From an uncultured Eubacteriales bacterium (GTDB lineage: Bacteria > Bacillota > Clostridia > Christensenellales > UBA1242), in contig CARJLX010000001.1 of assembly GCA_949001935.1 (NCBI GenBank), positions 248,001 to 312,000 of the forward strand: DNA of 64,000 nt. Reading direction: 5' to 3'. The notes beneath the pieces were generated by a model. It saw only the letters and a list, made by a program, of their open reading frames with translations. It was not told the DNA's origin and ran no database searches. The position numbers were made by a program, and so were the translations under genes. Position 1 is the first letter of the stretch; each line of letters begins with the position of its first letter. Shown here piece after piece: positions 25,286 to 32,994 of the stretch.

Positions 25286-26122
25286 ATGGAAAAAGAAGTA
25301 ATAACAAGTGATGAAAGACTTATAATGGTTAAGGAAATTGAAAATGAATTTCTATGCAAATTATATTCTACAATTCATTCTGTTAGGGCGGAAATGTTAG
25401 AAACTACTTTAACACAAACAGAAGCTTTGTTAAAAATGCCAACTTATGATAGAAATTTTGAAATTGGTCGTGAAACTACTTTATTATATATCAAATGCAT
25501 GAAGGCAGATGCAAGATTACAAGATATTTTAGAGATAATTAAAGATGTTAAGGACTGTCTAGAAAGTTGTGCAGCACCAGTAGACTATTTAAAACTTATC
25601 AATAAAAACAACAGAAATCTTGTGAATTGTTTTCAACAAAGAGGTTTGGATGAAGCTGTAAAATACACACAAAAGTTTATGAATGAGAATAGAGAACTTT
25701 TTTCTGTTACCCAATTAAAGGCTCAACTTGAACTTGAAGAAAAAGAAGAAATTGAAAAAGTATATGCTATTGTTAATAAAAATAATAAGCCAGAAGAAGT
25801 TGTGTGCAAATCTTATGAAGTTGTTAAACCTATAACACAACAACAAATTTTAGCAGATAAGATTAATGCAAAATATAATGACCTTTGTGATATTAAAAGA
25901 GATTTGCCAATTACATATGACACAAAAGAAAGTGTAGCAAAATTTGATACAAGATTAAATAAAATTGCTAAAGATTATAGACTTCCAATGGATGCAAGTA
26001 GAAGTTTAGGCTGTTATAGACAGGCTGAGGGAGATATTGAAAAAGTTTATGATGAACTTGAAAATATTAAGAATATCTCTTCCCAAAATTATATTTCTGG
26101 AAATATTATCTATCAACAATAA
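25286..26122 (+). CDS. Conserved-looking helical protein, unknown function
   Basis: 278 residues, no signal peptide or membrane helix. It is largely alpha-helical and charged. The middle (ELEEKEEIEKVYAIVNKNNKPEEVV) looks like a coiled coil or linker between two helical halves. Cys occur at several positions without a CxxC pair. No family recognised. It is a single-gene unit with its own promoter and terminator. ATG 25286 follows GGAGGAAGAG; an in-frame upstream start at 25274 would overlap that site. Confidence 0.7.
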   Translation: MEKEVITSDERLIMVKEIENEFLCKLYSTIHSVRAEMLETTLTQTEALLKMPTYDRNFEIGRETTLLYIKCMKADARLQDILEIIKDVKDCLESCAAPVDYLKLINKNNRNLVNCFQQRGLDEAVKYTQKFMNENRELFSVTQLKAQLELEEKEEIEKVYAIVNKNNKPEEVVCKSYEVVKPITQQQILADKINAKYNDLCDIKRDLPITYDTKESVAKFDTRLNKIAKDYRLPMDASRSLGCYRQAEGDIEKVYDELENIKNISSQNYISGNIIYQQ

Positions 26123-26125
26123 ATT

Positions 26126-26152
26126 AAAAAGAGGCAAATTTGCCTCTTTTTT
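26126..26152 (+). terminator. Terminator after 25286-26122
   Basis: AAAAAGAGGCAAA / TTTGCCTCTTTTTT, near-perfect palindrome with T-run. Confidence 0.92.
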
Positions 26153-26200
26153 GCTAGACTTTTTTTGTTTTATTTGTTAATATTTCTTTAAGAGGTTTTT

Positions 26201-27061
26201 ATGCAAGATTGTATTTTTTGTAAGATTATTAAAGGAGAAATCCCTTGTTATAAAATTTATGAGGACGATTATGTACTCGCTTTTTTAGACATCGCAAAGG
26301 ATGTTTATGGGCATATTTTAGTTTTACCAAAAACGCATTGCAAAAATATTTTGCATGTTGAAGAGAAAACTTTAAATAGGGTAATTTCGGCTGTTAAAAA
26401 AATTTCTAATCATCTTGTTGACAATTGTGGTTTTGATGGAGTTAATATTTTAAATAATAGTGAAAAGGGTGCTTTAGTTAAACATTTGCATTTTCATATT
26501 ATTCCAAGGCATGATGAAGATGGCTTGAAAGTTTTTCCTGAGTTTAGTGGTGTTGATTGTGATTTAGGTGAAGTTTGCGAAAAACTTAAAATTAAAGAAG
26601 AAGTTATAGATATAGTTCCAACACAAAAAGTAGTTCTTTATACAGATGGAGCATGTTCTGGCAATCCTGGATTGGGGGGATTTGGGGCGATTTTGCTTCA
26701 TAATGGTAAACAAAAAATAGTTTCTGGCGGTGAAGAAAATACTACTAACAATCGTATGGAACTTATGGCTGTTATTCGTGGTTTAGAGGCTATTAAAATT
26801 CCTTGCGAAGTTGATATTTACAGTGATAGTGCATATGTAGTTAATGCTTTTCTTCAAAATTGGATTGGCTCTTGGCAAGCCAAGGGGTGGAAGACTGCTG
26901 GCGGTGGAGATGTTTTAAACATTGATCTATGGAAAAGACTTTTAATACAGGTGAATAAGCATAAGGTTTCTTGGCACAAAGTTAAGGGGCATGCTGATAA
27001 TGAGTTAAACAATGCGTGTGATGAACTTGCAAGAAAAGAAATAGACAAATTAAGAAATTAA
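26201..27061 (+). CDS. HIT-domain protein fused to ribonuclease HI
   Basis: 286 residues with two complete enzyme domains in one frame. Residues ~1-125 are a HIT (histidine triad) hydrolase of the Hint/Ap4A type: CIFCKIIKGEIPCY at the start and HLHFHIIPRH as the HxHxH triad. Residues ~145-286 are RNase HI: VLYTDGACSGNPG (first Asp), NNRMELMAVIRGL (Glu), IYSDSAYVVNAF (second Asp), WHKVKGHADNELNN and the final catalytic Asp region CDELARKEI. All four DEDD residues are present, so both halves should be active: nucleotide phosphoramidate/dinucleotide hydrolysis and RNA removal from RNA-DNA hybrids. RBS AGAGG before the ATG. I know of no common family with this domain pair. Confidence 0.9.
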   Translation: MQDCIFCKIIKGEIPCYKIYEDDYVLAFLDIAKDVYGHILVLPKTHCKNILHVEEKTLNRVISAVKKISNHLVDNCGFDGVNILNNSEKGALVKHLHFHIIPRHDEDGLKVFPEFSGVDCDLGEVCEKLKIKEEVIDIVPTQKVVLYTDGACSGNPGLGGFGAILLHNGKQKIVSGGEENTTNNRMELMAVIRGLEAIKIPCEVDIYSDSAYVVNAFLQNWIGSWQAKGWKTAGGGDVLNIDLWKRLLIQVNKHKVSWHKVKGHADNELNNACDELARKEIDKLRN

Positions 27062-27084
27062 TTTGTTTTTTTATTTATATTATA

Positions 27085-27168
27085 TTTACTTTTCTTTTAA
27101 AGATAAGTAAACAAAAGAAAACTAATTCTAAGCACTTTCATCTTTCATAAAAGATTTCGTATGCTTAG
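27085..27168 (+). repeat. Composite intergenic hairpin repeat, copy 2
   Basis: Palindrome A: TTTACTTTTCTTT (27085-27097) / AAAGATAAGTAAA (27099-27111), one mismatch. Linker CAAAAGAAAACTAATT (27112-27127). Hairpin B: CTAAGCA (27128-27134) / TGCTTAG (27162-27168). Plus orientation; faces copy 3 at 27249. Confidence 0.8.
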
Positions 27169-27248
27169 AAAAATTTTTATTTTTTCTTGACCAACAATAT
27201 CTTTCAATTTTCTAGATGAAATTAATAAATATTTAATAATATAAGAAA

Positions 27249-27312
27249 AACAACGCTTAAAAAGCGTTGTTGGATTTCTTTTGCTTATTTTTTAGCAAGA
27301 AAAGAAGCAAAA
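27249..27312 (-). repeat. Composite intergenic hairpin repeat, copy 3 (also terminator of the ABC permease gene)
   Basis: Hairpin B: AACAACGC (27249-27256) / GCGTTGTT (27264-27271), with a U-run on the minus strand, a good terminator for the permease gene. Linker with TTTCTTTTG, then a degenerate palindrome A with arms 27279-27293 and 27297-27312. Inverted relative to copy 2. Confidence 0.7.
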
Positions 27313-27315
27313 AGC

Positions 27316-29043
27316 TTATAATTCTTGGCGTTTAAAAATTTGAATACTTCCAAAGATGGCTAGGGCAGAGAAAGCGATAAGATAACATAATGAAAGCCAG
27401 AAATTAGCCCCAGAATATATTAGGCTTGCAAGGAAATTATTTCCCCAAACTCCGCCACCAAAGAAGAAAGAAATATCAGTATGAATGAATGGCAGGAATT
27501 TGATAAATGCCGATTGAGCAAGCAGAGTGTTTGTGATAAGTGCAAAAATATAAACAAGATATGAAACCACCACAGAGAATACAGGATTTGAGAATAGTAG
27601 GGCAATAAATGAAGCAAGTAAGATATAAAATGTATTTGAAATAAAAAGACTTATCACTTTATAAATAAAATTCCAAAATGGTGCTACACCAAATGCAGAA
27701 CTTGCAGAGAATACACAAACTAGTACGCTTCCGCTTGCGCTGCCATAGATACAAACACCTATGATTAGAAATAAAATTGCAAGTAATAAATGAGCAATCA
27801 AACTTATCATAATTAAAGCCGAAATTTTTGCAAAGTATAATTTTGTACGAGAACATGGCTTTGTTAAATTCATTCTCATAAGTCCGTCATGTCGCTCGCC
27901 AGAGAATATTATACATGAAAGATAAATCATGATAAGGCTTAACAATAAACTCGCTACCGCAACTAGGTAATATGCAAAGTCATAGCCATTTGTTTTTAGC
28001 CCACTATTGGTATTAAAATTTATTCCAGTCAAAGCATTTGAATAATTAATTTGCTTTTCTATAAGATAGATATTAAAATTTGTTTCTTCGTTAAGAGAAT
28101 ATAGCGAAATCTCTTGGAACCCTAGATATAAATTTTCATTGCCTTGTCTAGATTTTAATCTTTCAATATCAATCAAGTTATCAATAGTCTGCATAGCAAT
28201 TTCGCAAGTTGCTTTGTAATTAATTATTAAATTTCTAAATTCAACTATATTTTTGCTGTTGTTTTCATTAACCAAATTGTTTTGATAATACTTGTCAATC
28301 TCTTGTGATTGCTTTTGTAAAAACATGTTTAAACTGTTTTTAAAATCATTTTCGATATAAGTTAGTAATTCATTATTTATAGTTGTTTTTCTTATGCTAG
28401 CACAAGAATTTATCATATTATCTACACCTGGTTTGTAGTTTTTCCAAATAGTTTTGCATAGATTTATTAATGCATCTCTATCATTTTCAAGTGAATTTAT
28501 ATCATCCATAGTGCTAGGCAGGGTGGAGCGTATGTTGCGAAGAAGAGTTATATAATTATTATAATCATCAGCTTTTATAATATAGTTATACGCGGTTTGA
28601 GAATTTTTGATTGAATCAAAATATTGTAAAAGTTCACCGCTAGCAGTGTATATATCAGTTAAAAGTTTAGTGTTGTAGTTTGCTGTGTTAATTGCATCTT
28701 CAAGTCTATAGAAGAAGGATTTAAAGATAACTCCAACTCTAGAGTTTAATTCATCAAGTTGTGCTTGATTATTAAAGTTTTCAATTTCATTAAACTTTTC
28801 GTCAACTTTTTTATTTAAATTTGCCTTTCCATCAATAACAGCTGTATTTTGCGAGTTAAAATTTGTGTTTAGGCTTGAAAGACTATTTCCAGAAAGCATA
28901 ATATCATAATTTTTTCTAGAAGAAGGTGAAAACATGAAAGAAGAGATAATAATAGCGACAAAAAGGCAACCAATTAAAATATAAAAAGTTGGTTTTAATA
29001 AAATCTTTTTTATTTCTGCCCATGTCAATTTAAAAAATTTCAT
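27316..29043 (-). CDS. ABC transporter permease (ABC-2 type)
   Basis: 575 residues. The first helix (residues ~17-38) is followed by a long extracellular domain (~residues 45-355, rich in Asn, helical), then five or six helices (from ~360: FAYYLVAVASLLLSLIMIYLSC, and so on). The segment CIIFSGERHDGLMRMNLTKPCSRTKLYFAK between the first two of these is typical of ABC-2 exporters of the BcrB/NatB/lantibiotic-immunity kind. It is separated by one base from the ATPase gene with which it forms the transporter. The substrate is unknown. Confidence 0.88.
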   Translation of the reverse strand: MKFFKLTWAEIKKILLKPTFYILIGCLFVAIIISSFMFSPSSRKNYDIMLSGNSLSSLNTNFNSQNTAVIDGKANLNKKVDEKFNEIENFNNQAQLDELNSRVGVIFKSFFYRLEDAINTANYNTKLLTDIYTASGELLQYFDSIKNSQTAYNYIIKADDYNNYITLLRNIRSTLPSTMDDINSLENDRDALINLCKTIWKNYKPGVDNMINSCASIRKTTINNELLTYIENDFKNSLNMFLQKQSQEIDKYYQNNLVNENNSKNIVEFRNLIINYKATCEIAMQTIDNLIDIERLKSRQGNENLYLGFQEISLYSLNEETNFNIYLIEKQINYSNALTGINFNTNSGLKTNGYDFAYYLVAVASLLLSLIMIYLSCIIFSGERHDGLMRMNLTKPCSRTKLYFAKISALIMISLIAHLLLAILFLIIGVCIYGSASGSVLVCVFSASSAFGVAPFWNFIYKVISLFISNTFYILLASFIALLFSNPVFSVVVSYLVYIFALITNTLLAQSAFIKFLPFIHTDISFFFGGGVWGNNFLASLIYSGANFWLSLCYLIAFSALAIFGSIQIFKRQEL

Positions 29044-29044
29044 A

Positions 29045-29968
29045 TCAATCCTTTTTCTTTTTGTTTGAAATAGTATTTAAAAATTTTTGTTCAAGAGCAA
29101 CTTTAACATTTCCAAATCCATAAACTTCTATATCATGTTTAGCAAGAAGGCTTATAATTTTTGCTCGTTCTTCTTTCTCGCAGTGAAGATATATCTTTTG
29201 ATTCTTAATTTTACATATTATTCCAAGTTGAGTTTTTAATATATCAACGGCTTTTTGAGGATTGTTTAAATTTATGAAAGTATTTACTTGATTTTTGCTA
29301 ATTGAAGCAATATGATTTTTATCAAATTCATCTTTTATCTTTCCTTTATCAATAATGATAAATCTGTCACATAGGTTTTGTAACTCAGATAGAATATGGC
29401 TTGATATAAAAATTGTAACCTTTGTTTTGGTTGTTAATTCTTTCAAAAATTTTCTTATTTGTACAATTCCTTCTGCGTCCAGCCCATTTGTTGGCTCGTC
29501 AAGAATAAGTAGTTTAGGGTTATTAAGAAGTGCTTGTCCTATTCCTAGACGCTGTTTCATTCCAAGAGAATATTTTTTTACAGCGTCATCTTTACGATCA
29601 AAAAGTCCAATTAATTTTAAAATTTCATCAATTCGTTTGTTATCTATTTTATCAAAGTAAGATGCAAAATATTGTAAATTTTGTTTAGCACTCATATATT
29701 CATAAAAATGAGGGGCTTCAACAATAGCGCCAATGTTAGTCAAAGCCTTTTCACGATTTTGAATGTTTTGTCCGCAAATTTCAATTTCACCAGAAGTTGG
29801 TTTGATAAGTCCAGTTATAAGTTTAATAGTGGTACTTTTGCCAGCGCCATTAGCTCCAATAAAGCCTACAATTTCGCCTTGATATAACGAAAAATTAAGG
29901 TTATTAACAGCTATTAATTCCTTATATTGTTTTGTTAAGTTGCTTACTTTCAAAACGAGATTTTTCAT
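29045..29968 (-). CDS. ABC transporter ATP-binding protein
   Basis: 307 residues, BcrA/NatA-type ATPase. Walker A GANGAGKST (~residue 40), signature YSLGMKQRLGIG, Walker B KLLILDEPTNGLD, and His-loop FISSHILSE. A C-terminal ~80-residue extension is usual for the drug/lantibiotic exporter group. It pairs with the permease encoded one base downstream. No Shine-Dalgarno sequence: the promoter is placed so that transcription begins at the ATG (see promoter entry). Confidence 0.95.
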   Translation of the reverse strand: MKNLVLKVSNLTKQYKELIAVNNLNFSLYQGEIVGFIGANGAGKSTTIKLITGLIKPTSGEIEICGQNIQNREKALTNIGAIVEAPHFYEYMSAKQNLQYFASYFDKIDNKRIDEILKLIGLFDRKDDAVKKYSLGMKQRLGIGQALLNNPKLLILDEPTNGLDAEGIVQIRKFLKELTTKTKVTIFISSHILSELQNLCDRFIIIDKGKIKDEFDKNHIASISKNQVNTFINLNNPQKAVDILKTQLGIICKIKNQKIYLHCEKEERAKIISLLAKHDIEVYGFGNVKVALEQKFLNTISNKKKKD

Positions 29969-29974
29969 ATGTTT

Positions 29975-30003
29975 ATATTATCACATTTTAAACAATTTGT
30001 AAA
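29975..30003 (-). promoter_or_regulatory. Promoter placing the transcript start on the ATG at 29968
   Basis: Minus strand: TTTACA (30003-29998), 17-base spacer, extended -10 TGaTAATAT (-10 29980-29975). The base 7 nt downstream is 29968, the A of the start codon. Leaderless mRNA predicted for the ABC operon. Confidence 0.82.
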
Positions 30004-30057
30004 TACCTATTTTATATTATTTATATTTTAGTAAAAACATAAAAATAAATCATTAAA

Positions 30058-30094
30058 AAAAGCCCTTCCAATTTTAATTAAAGTTGAAAGGGAT
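30058..30094 (-). terminator. Terminator of the DUF4364 gene
   Basis: On the minus strand CCCTTTCAA pairs with TTGGAAGGG (one mismatch) and is followed by CTTTTTTT. Confidence 0.75.
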
Positions 30095-30125
30095 TATTGT
30101 CTATAAAAGAAAAATAAGATTTAAA

Positions 30126-30683
30126 TTAATCAGTATTGATAAGTGTTCCATAAATCATTTCGTAGATAGATGGGGCTTTGTTTTTCCACTTGTGAATAGC
30201 TTCATTTGCAGATTGACGAGAAGGTGCTTTGATTTTTAATTCAAACATAGGGGCGGTGACAAGTGGCTCATAGATACGAAGAATAACATTGTAGGAACCA
30301 TCTTCATTTTTGCTGTAAGTAGCAGTATACTCTTGTGAAGATTTAACCGTTAAACGATTGGCTTGAATGTATTGAGAAATTTCTTCACGCTTTGCAAGTG
30401 GTAGCCTACGATAAAGATAACTTAAACATTCTCGTCCTTCATAGGTGAGTGCAAAAAGCTCCTTGCCTTCGTTTTCGTTGCCAAGTTTATAAAATAAATT
30501 TGTTTCTACAAGTTCGTGTATAATTGCTTTGCAATCCATGTAGTTTTTTATCCATTCATTTTTAACAGAACAAATATCAAGAATAGAATCCTCAGTGAGA
30601 GGAATTTCCATCTTGTCCACCACGAAAAGCATGGTTAATTTGTCGAGAATTGCCTGTTCTTTGTCTGAAAGTATCTTTTCCAT
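30126..30683 (-). CDS. DUF4364 family protein (winged-helix-like regulator)
   Basis: 185 residues. The N-terminal ~80 residues look like a winged helix (LDKLTMLFVVDKMEIPLTEDSILDI... YEGRECLSYL), followed by a beta domain (YTATYSKNEDGSYNVILRIYEP) and a C-terminal helix with APSIYEMI. This order matches the DUF4364 proteins of Clostridia, whose role is unknown but presumably in DNA binding. The ATG at 30683 starts MEKILSDKEQ. The in-frame 30743 start upstream would cover the promoter. The mRNA is predicted to start two bases before the ATG, without a Shine-Dalgarno sequence. Confidence 0.78.
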   Translation of the reverse strand: MEKILSDKEQAILDKLTMLFVVDKMEIPLTEDSILDICSVKNEWIKNYMDCKAIIHELVETNLFYKLGNENEGKELFALTYEGRECLSYLYRRLPLAKREEISQYIQANRLTVKSSQEYTATYSKNEDGSYNVILRIYEPLVTAPMFELKIKAPSRQSANEAIHKWKNKAPSIYEMIYGTLINTD

Positions 30684-30691
30684 ATTGATAT

Positions 30692-30720
30692 ATATTAGCA
30701 AAAAAGTTAAAAAGTTGCAA
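30692..30720 (-). promoter_or_regulatory. Promoter of the DUF4364 gene, near-leaderless
   Basis: Minus strand: TTGCAA (30720-30715), 17-base spacer, extended -10 TGcTAATAT (-10 30697-30692). Predicted start 30685, two bases before ATG 30683. Confidence 0.78.
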
Positions 30721-30748
30721 ATTATTTTATAAAGGTCGCGCAATATTG

Positions 30749-30777
30749 TTGGATTTTTTTTTATAATATGATAAAAT
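30749..30777 (+). promoter_or_regulatory. Divergent promoter of the gene at 30800
   Basis: TTGGAT (30749-30754), 17-base spacer, extended -10 TGaTAAAAT (-10 30772-30777). Predicted start ~30784, RBS AAGGGG before ATG 30800. Back-to-back with the DUF4364 promoter. Confidence 0.75.
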
Positions 30778-30799
30778 AAACGTAATTAAGGGGTGAAAA

Positions 30800-31573
30800 A
30801 TGAATAATACAGATGCTAAAAAGATTCAATATTTTGTTGCTTTATGTGATGACCTTATCACTTGTAAATTTTTGGTTGCAGAAAGCAAAATTCAAAAATT
30901 ATTGGTTGCTCTTGCCGAAACTCAGCCTATTTATGAACTTGTTTCTGATTGTATGGAAATGTTTAATCGCGATAGAGAGATGAATAAGGCTTTTGTGACA
31001 GATGGAAAGGGAAGGTTTTATTGTGTTTTGCCAAATGAAGAATATAAACTTATTGCACTTGTATTTTGCACGCTTGCAGATGTAGACCAAAAGAAAATTG
31101 ACTTCACAGACTTTATCAAGAGGTTTTTTGACGATGAAGAGGGTGTGAATTGTTATACAAGTTTTGCAAGGCGTATGATTGTTCCTTTTAGAGAACTTAT
31201 TGCTGAGGCTTTTGGAATAGCAAAGCGTTATACAACTCAAGTTGAAAATGAAGAAAATAAAGTTGAAAGTCAAGAAGTTGAAAGCGACAGCGACAACTTG
31301 CTTATTGAAAAATCTAAACTTTTTGAGGATTGCAAGAATGTAGTTAGTGATATGCTTGTTGAAATTGATGAAAATTTAAGACAGTATGATAGGCATACAA
31401 ATGATTTAAAAGTTATCTTGCAACAACTTGAAATTGCCTGTGAAAATCAAGATTATAATCTTGTTTATGCTCTTAGTGTTGGTGCAAGATTTGCAAGTAA
31501 AGGCTTAAAATGTGTAAAGTTTTTAATGAGAGAATTTGAAGATATTTTGAATGCTTTAAGTTTGGAGGACTAG
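30800..31573 (+). CDS. Unknown cytoplasmic helical protein
   Basis: 257 residues, no membrane segment. The N-terminal ~145 residues form a mixed helical domain (FVALCDDLITCKFLVAESKIQKLLVALAET; FARRMIVPFRELIAEAFG). An acidic linker (VENEENKVESQEVESDSDN) leads to a helical C-terminal half with coiled-coil character (VSDMLVEIDENLRQYDRHTNDLKVILQQLEIACE). No family recognised. RBS AAGGGGTG. The stop overlaps the start of the TfoX-N gene, so the two are coupled. It is transcribed divergently from the DUF4364 gene. Confidence 0.7.
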   Translation: MNNTDAKKIQYFVALCDDLITCKFLVAESKIQKLLVALAETQPIYELVSDCMEMFNRDREMNKAFVTDGKGRFYCVLPNEEYKLIALVFCTLADVDQKKIDFTDFIKRFFDDEEGVNCYTSFARRMIVPFRELIAEAFGIAKRYTTQVENEENKVESQEVESDSDNLLIEKSKLFEDCKNVVSDMLVEIDENLRQYDRHTNDLKVILQQLEIACENQDYNLVYALSVGARFASKGLKCVKFLMREFEDILNALSLED

Positions 31574-31872
31574 TGGCAACAACCAAAGAATTTAGAGATT
31601 ATGTTGTAGAACAATTATCTAACTTGGGTGATATAACTTGTCGGTCAATGATGGGTGAGTATTTGTTGTATCTTAATGGAAAGCTTTTTGGTGGTATTTA
31701 CGATAATCGTGTTTTGATTAAAATCACCGAAACGAATAAAGACTTTTTTCTTGGTGAGGAAATTCCATATAAAGGCGCTAAGCCTATGTTCATGATAGAG
31801 GATTTTGAAGATATAGATAAATTGAAGAAAATTATTATTCAAACTATTGAAGGATTACCTAGTAAAAAATAA
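31573..31872 (+). CDS. TfoX N-terminal-domain protein
   Basis: 99 residues. The whole protein matches the TfoX/Sxy N-terminal domain: an RSMMGEYLLYLNGKLFGGIYDNRVLIKIT core and a PYKGAKPMFMIEDFED stretch. The C-terminal TfoX domain of the competence regulator is absent, as in many small homologues of Firmicutes with unknown roles. The start is GTG at 31573, overlapping the TAG of the upstream gene; GGAGGA lies in the last codons of that gene. Confidence 0.85.
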   Translation: MATTKEFRDYVVEQLSNLGDITCRSMMGEYLLYLNGKLFGGIYDNRVLIKITETNKDFFLGEEIPYKGAKPMFMIEDFEDIDKLKKIIIQTIEGLPSKK

Positions 31873-31919
31873 AGATATTATTCATTGCTATAAAAAGCTT
31901 TTAAAATAATATCTTTTTT
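31872..31919. terminator. Terminator between the TfoX-N gene and ylbJ (converging)
   Basis: AAGATATTATT (31872-31882) pairs with AATAATATCTT (31905-31915), followed by T; usable on both strands. Confidence 0.75.
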
Positions 31920-31920
31920 A

Positions 31921-32844
31921 TTAAACAAATAAAAGTATAAATCCACAAACGATACTAGCAAAGATTGCATGGGTAAATTTTTGTAGAATAAACAATCCTA
32001 CTGGCATTTTGAGTTTATTTAACATTGTTAAAGATTGTAAAATTGTTGAAAGACCGCCGAAAGAGATGACAAAAGTACAAGCAAGAGTTGCAAGTTTGAT
32101 TGGAAGAATATTTGCTATATCTAAACATCCTTTTGTTATTTCAATCAAACCTTCCATTGTGCCTACAATACTGGCAGGGAAGAGATTGAAAAGAGGGGCG
32201 AGCGATCTTATAAAGACAAAAAATATTGCGATTATAGTTCCAACAGCAATTATGCTTATTGCACTATCATTAACAATTTCGCCAATATTGAAAGTTTGTT
32301 TTTGAGGAGAAGTTGAATATATTTTAACATCTTCTTCTTTGGCTTTAATTTTTTTATAAATAAATCCATTAATAATAGCACCAAGTACATGTGAAATAAA
32401 AATTATATAGCCAAAAAGACTTGATTTAAGCATACCAGCACCAACAGCACCAATTATAAACATGGGGCCAGAAGTAGAACAAAAAGATGTCATTCTATAA
32501 GCTTCTGTCTTTGTTATCTGTCTTGTTTGATACAAATCTGCTGTCATTTTTGCACCAACAGGGTAGCCAGAAATTATACTCATTAAGAAAACAAAACTTG
32601 CTTGTGGAGGGCAATTGAAAAATTTAGAAACTGGTTTGGAAAATATTTTGGAAAATGATTGAACATGTCCTAAACTAGAAAGTGTTTTAGTTAAGAAGAT
32701 GAAAGGTAAAACGCATGGCAATACATTTAATGCCCAAGCTTTAAAACCATTTAATGCTTCTTGCATATAAATGGTGGGCTGGACAACCATGCATATAATA
32801 ACATAAAAAATAAAAATAGATAAAAATATGCTAAATTTTTTCAA
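31921..32844 (-). CDS. ylbJ: Sporulation integral membrane protein YlbJ
   Basis: 307 residues, about eight membrane helices. Nucleoside-transporter-like 'gate' segments are visible, and the segment VFLMSIISGYPVGAKMTADL followed by FCSTSGPMFIIGAVGAGML is characteristic of YlbJ, a membrane protein needed for spore cortex formation. Its place next to pta-ackA is common in Clostridia. The start is TTG at 32844, ten bases after GAGGTAG. It is divergent from pta, and the two promoter regions overlap. Confidence 0.87.
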   Translation of the reverse strand: MKKFSIFLSIFIFYVIICMVVQPTIYMQEALNGFKAWALNVLPCVLPFIFLTKTLSSLGHVQSFSKIFSKPVSKFFNCPPQASFVFLMSIISGYPVGAKMTADLYQTRQITKTEAYRMTSFCSTSGPMFIIGAVGAGMLKSSLFGYIIFISHVLGAIINGFIYKKIKAKEEDVKIYSTSPQKQTFNIGEIVNDSAISIIAVGTIIAIFFVFIRSLAPLFNLFPASIVGTMEGLIEITKGCLDIANILPIKLATLACTFVISFGGLSTILQSLTMLNKLKMPVGLFILQKFTHAIFASIVCGFILLFV

Positions 32845-32861
32845 AACTACCTCGAAATAAT

Positions 32862-32890
32862 TTGACTAAGTTTGGTATTATATTTATAAT
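32862..32890 (+). promoter_or_regulatory. Promoter of pta-ackA
   Basis: TTGACT (32862-32867), 17-base spacer, TATAAT (32885-32890). Predicted start ~32897, giving a leader of ~98 bases to pta. No known riboswitch was recognised in it. Confidence 0.82.
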
Positions 32891-32994
32891 TACTATTGTC
32901 TATAAAAAGGACAAGTTGTTTAATTTAATATATGGCTTGAAGGCAACTTTAAGACCATTATAATTTTTTTAATAAAAAGGTAAAAGGAATAATT

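Noticed and set aside
27062..27315. Insertion sequence between the HIT-RNase H and ABC genes
   Set aside because: No transposase or target duplication; the region is two copies of the hairpin repeat.
32890..32994. Riboswitch in the pta leader
   Set aside because: AT-rich with no recognised aptamer motif or terminator.
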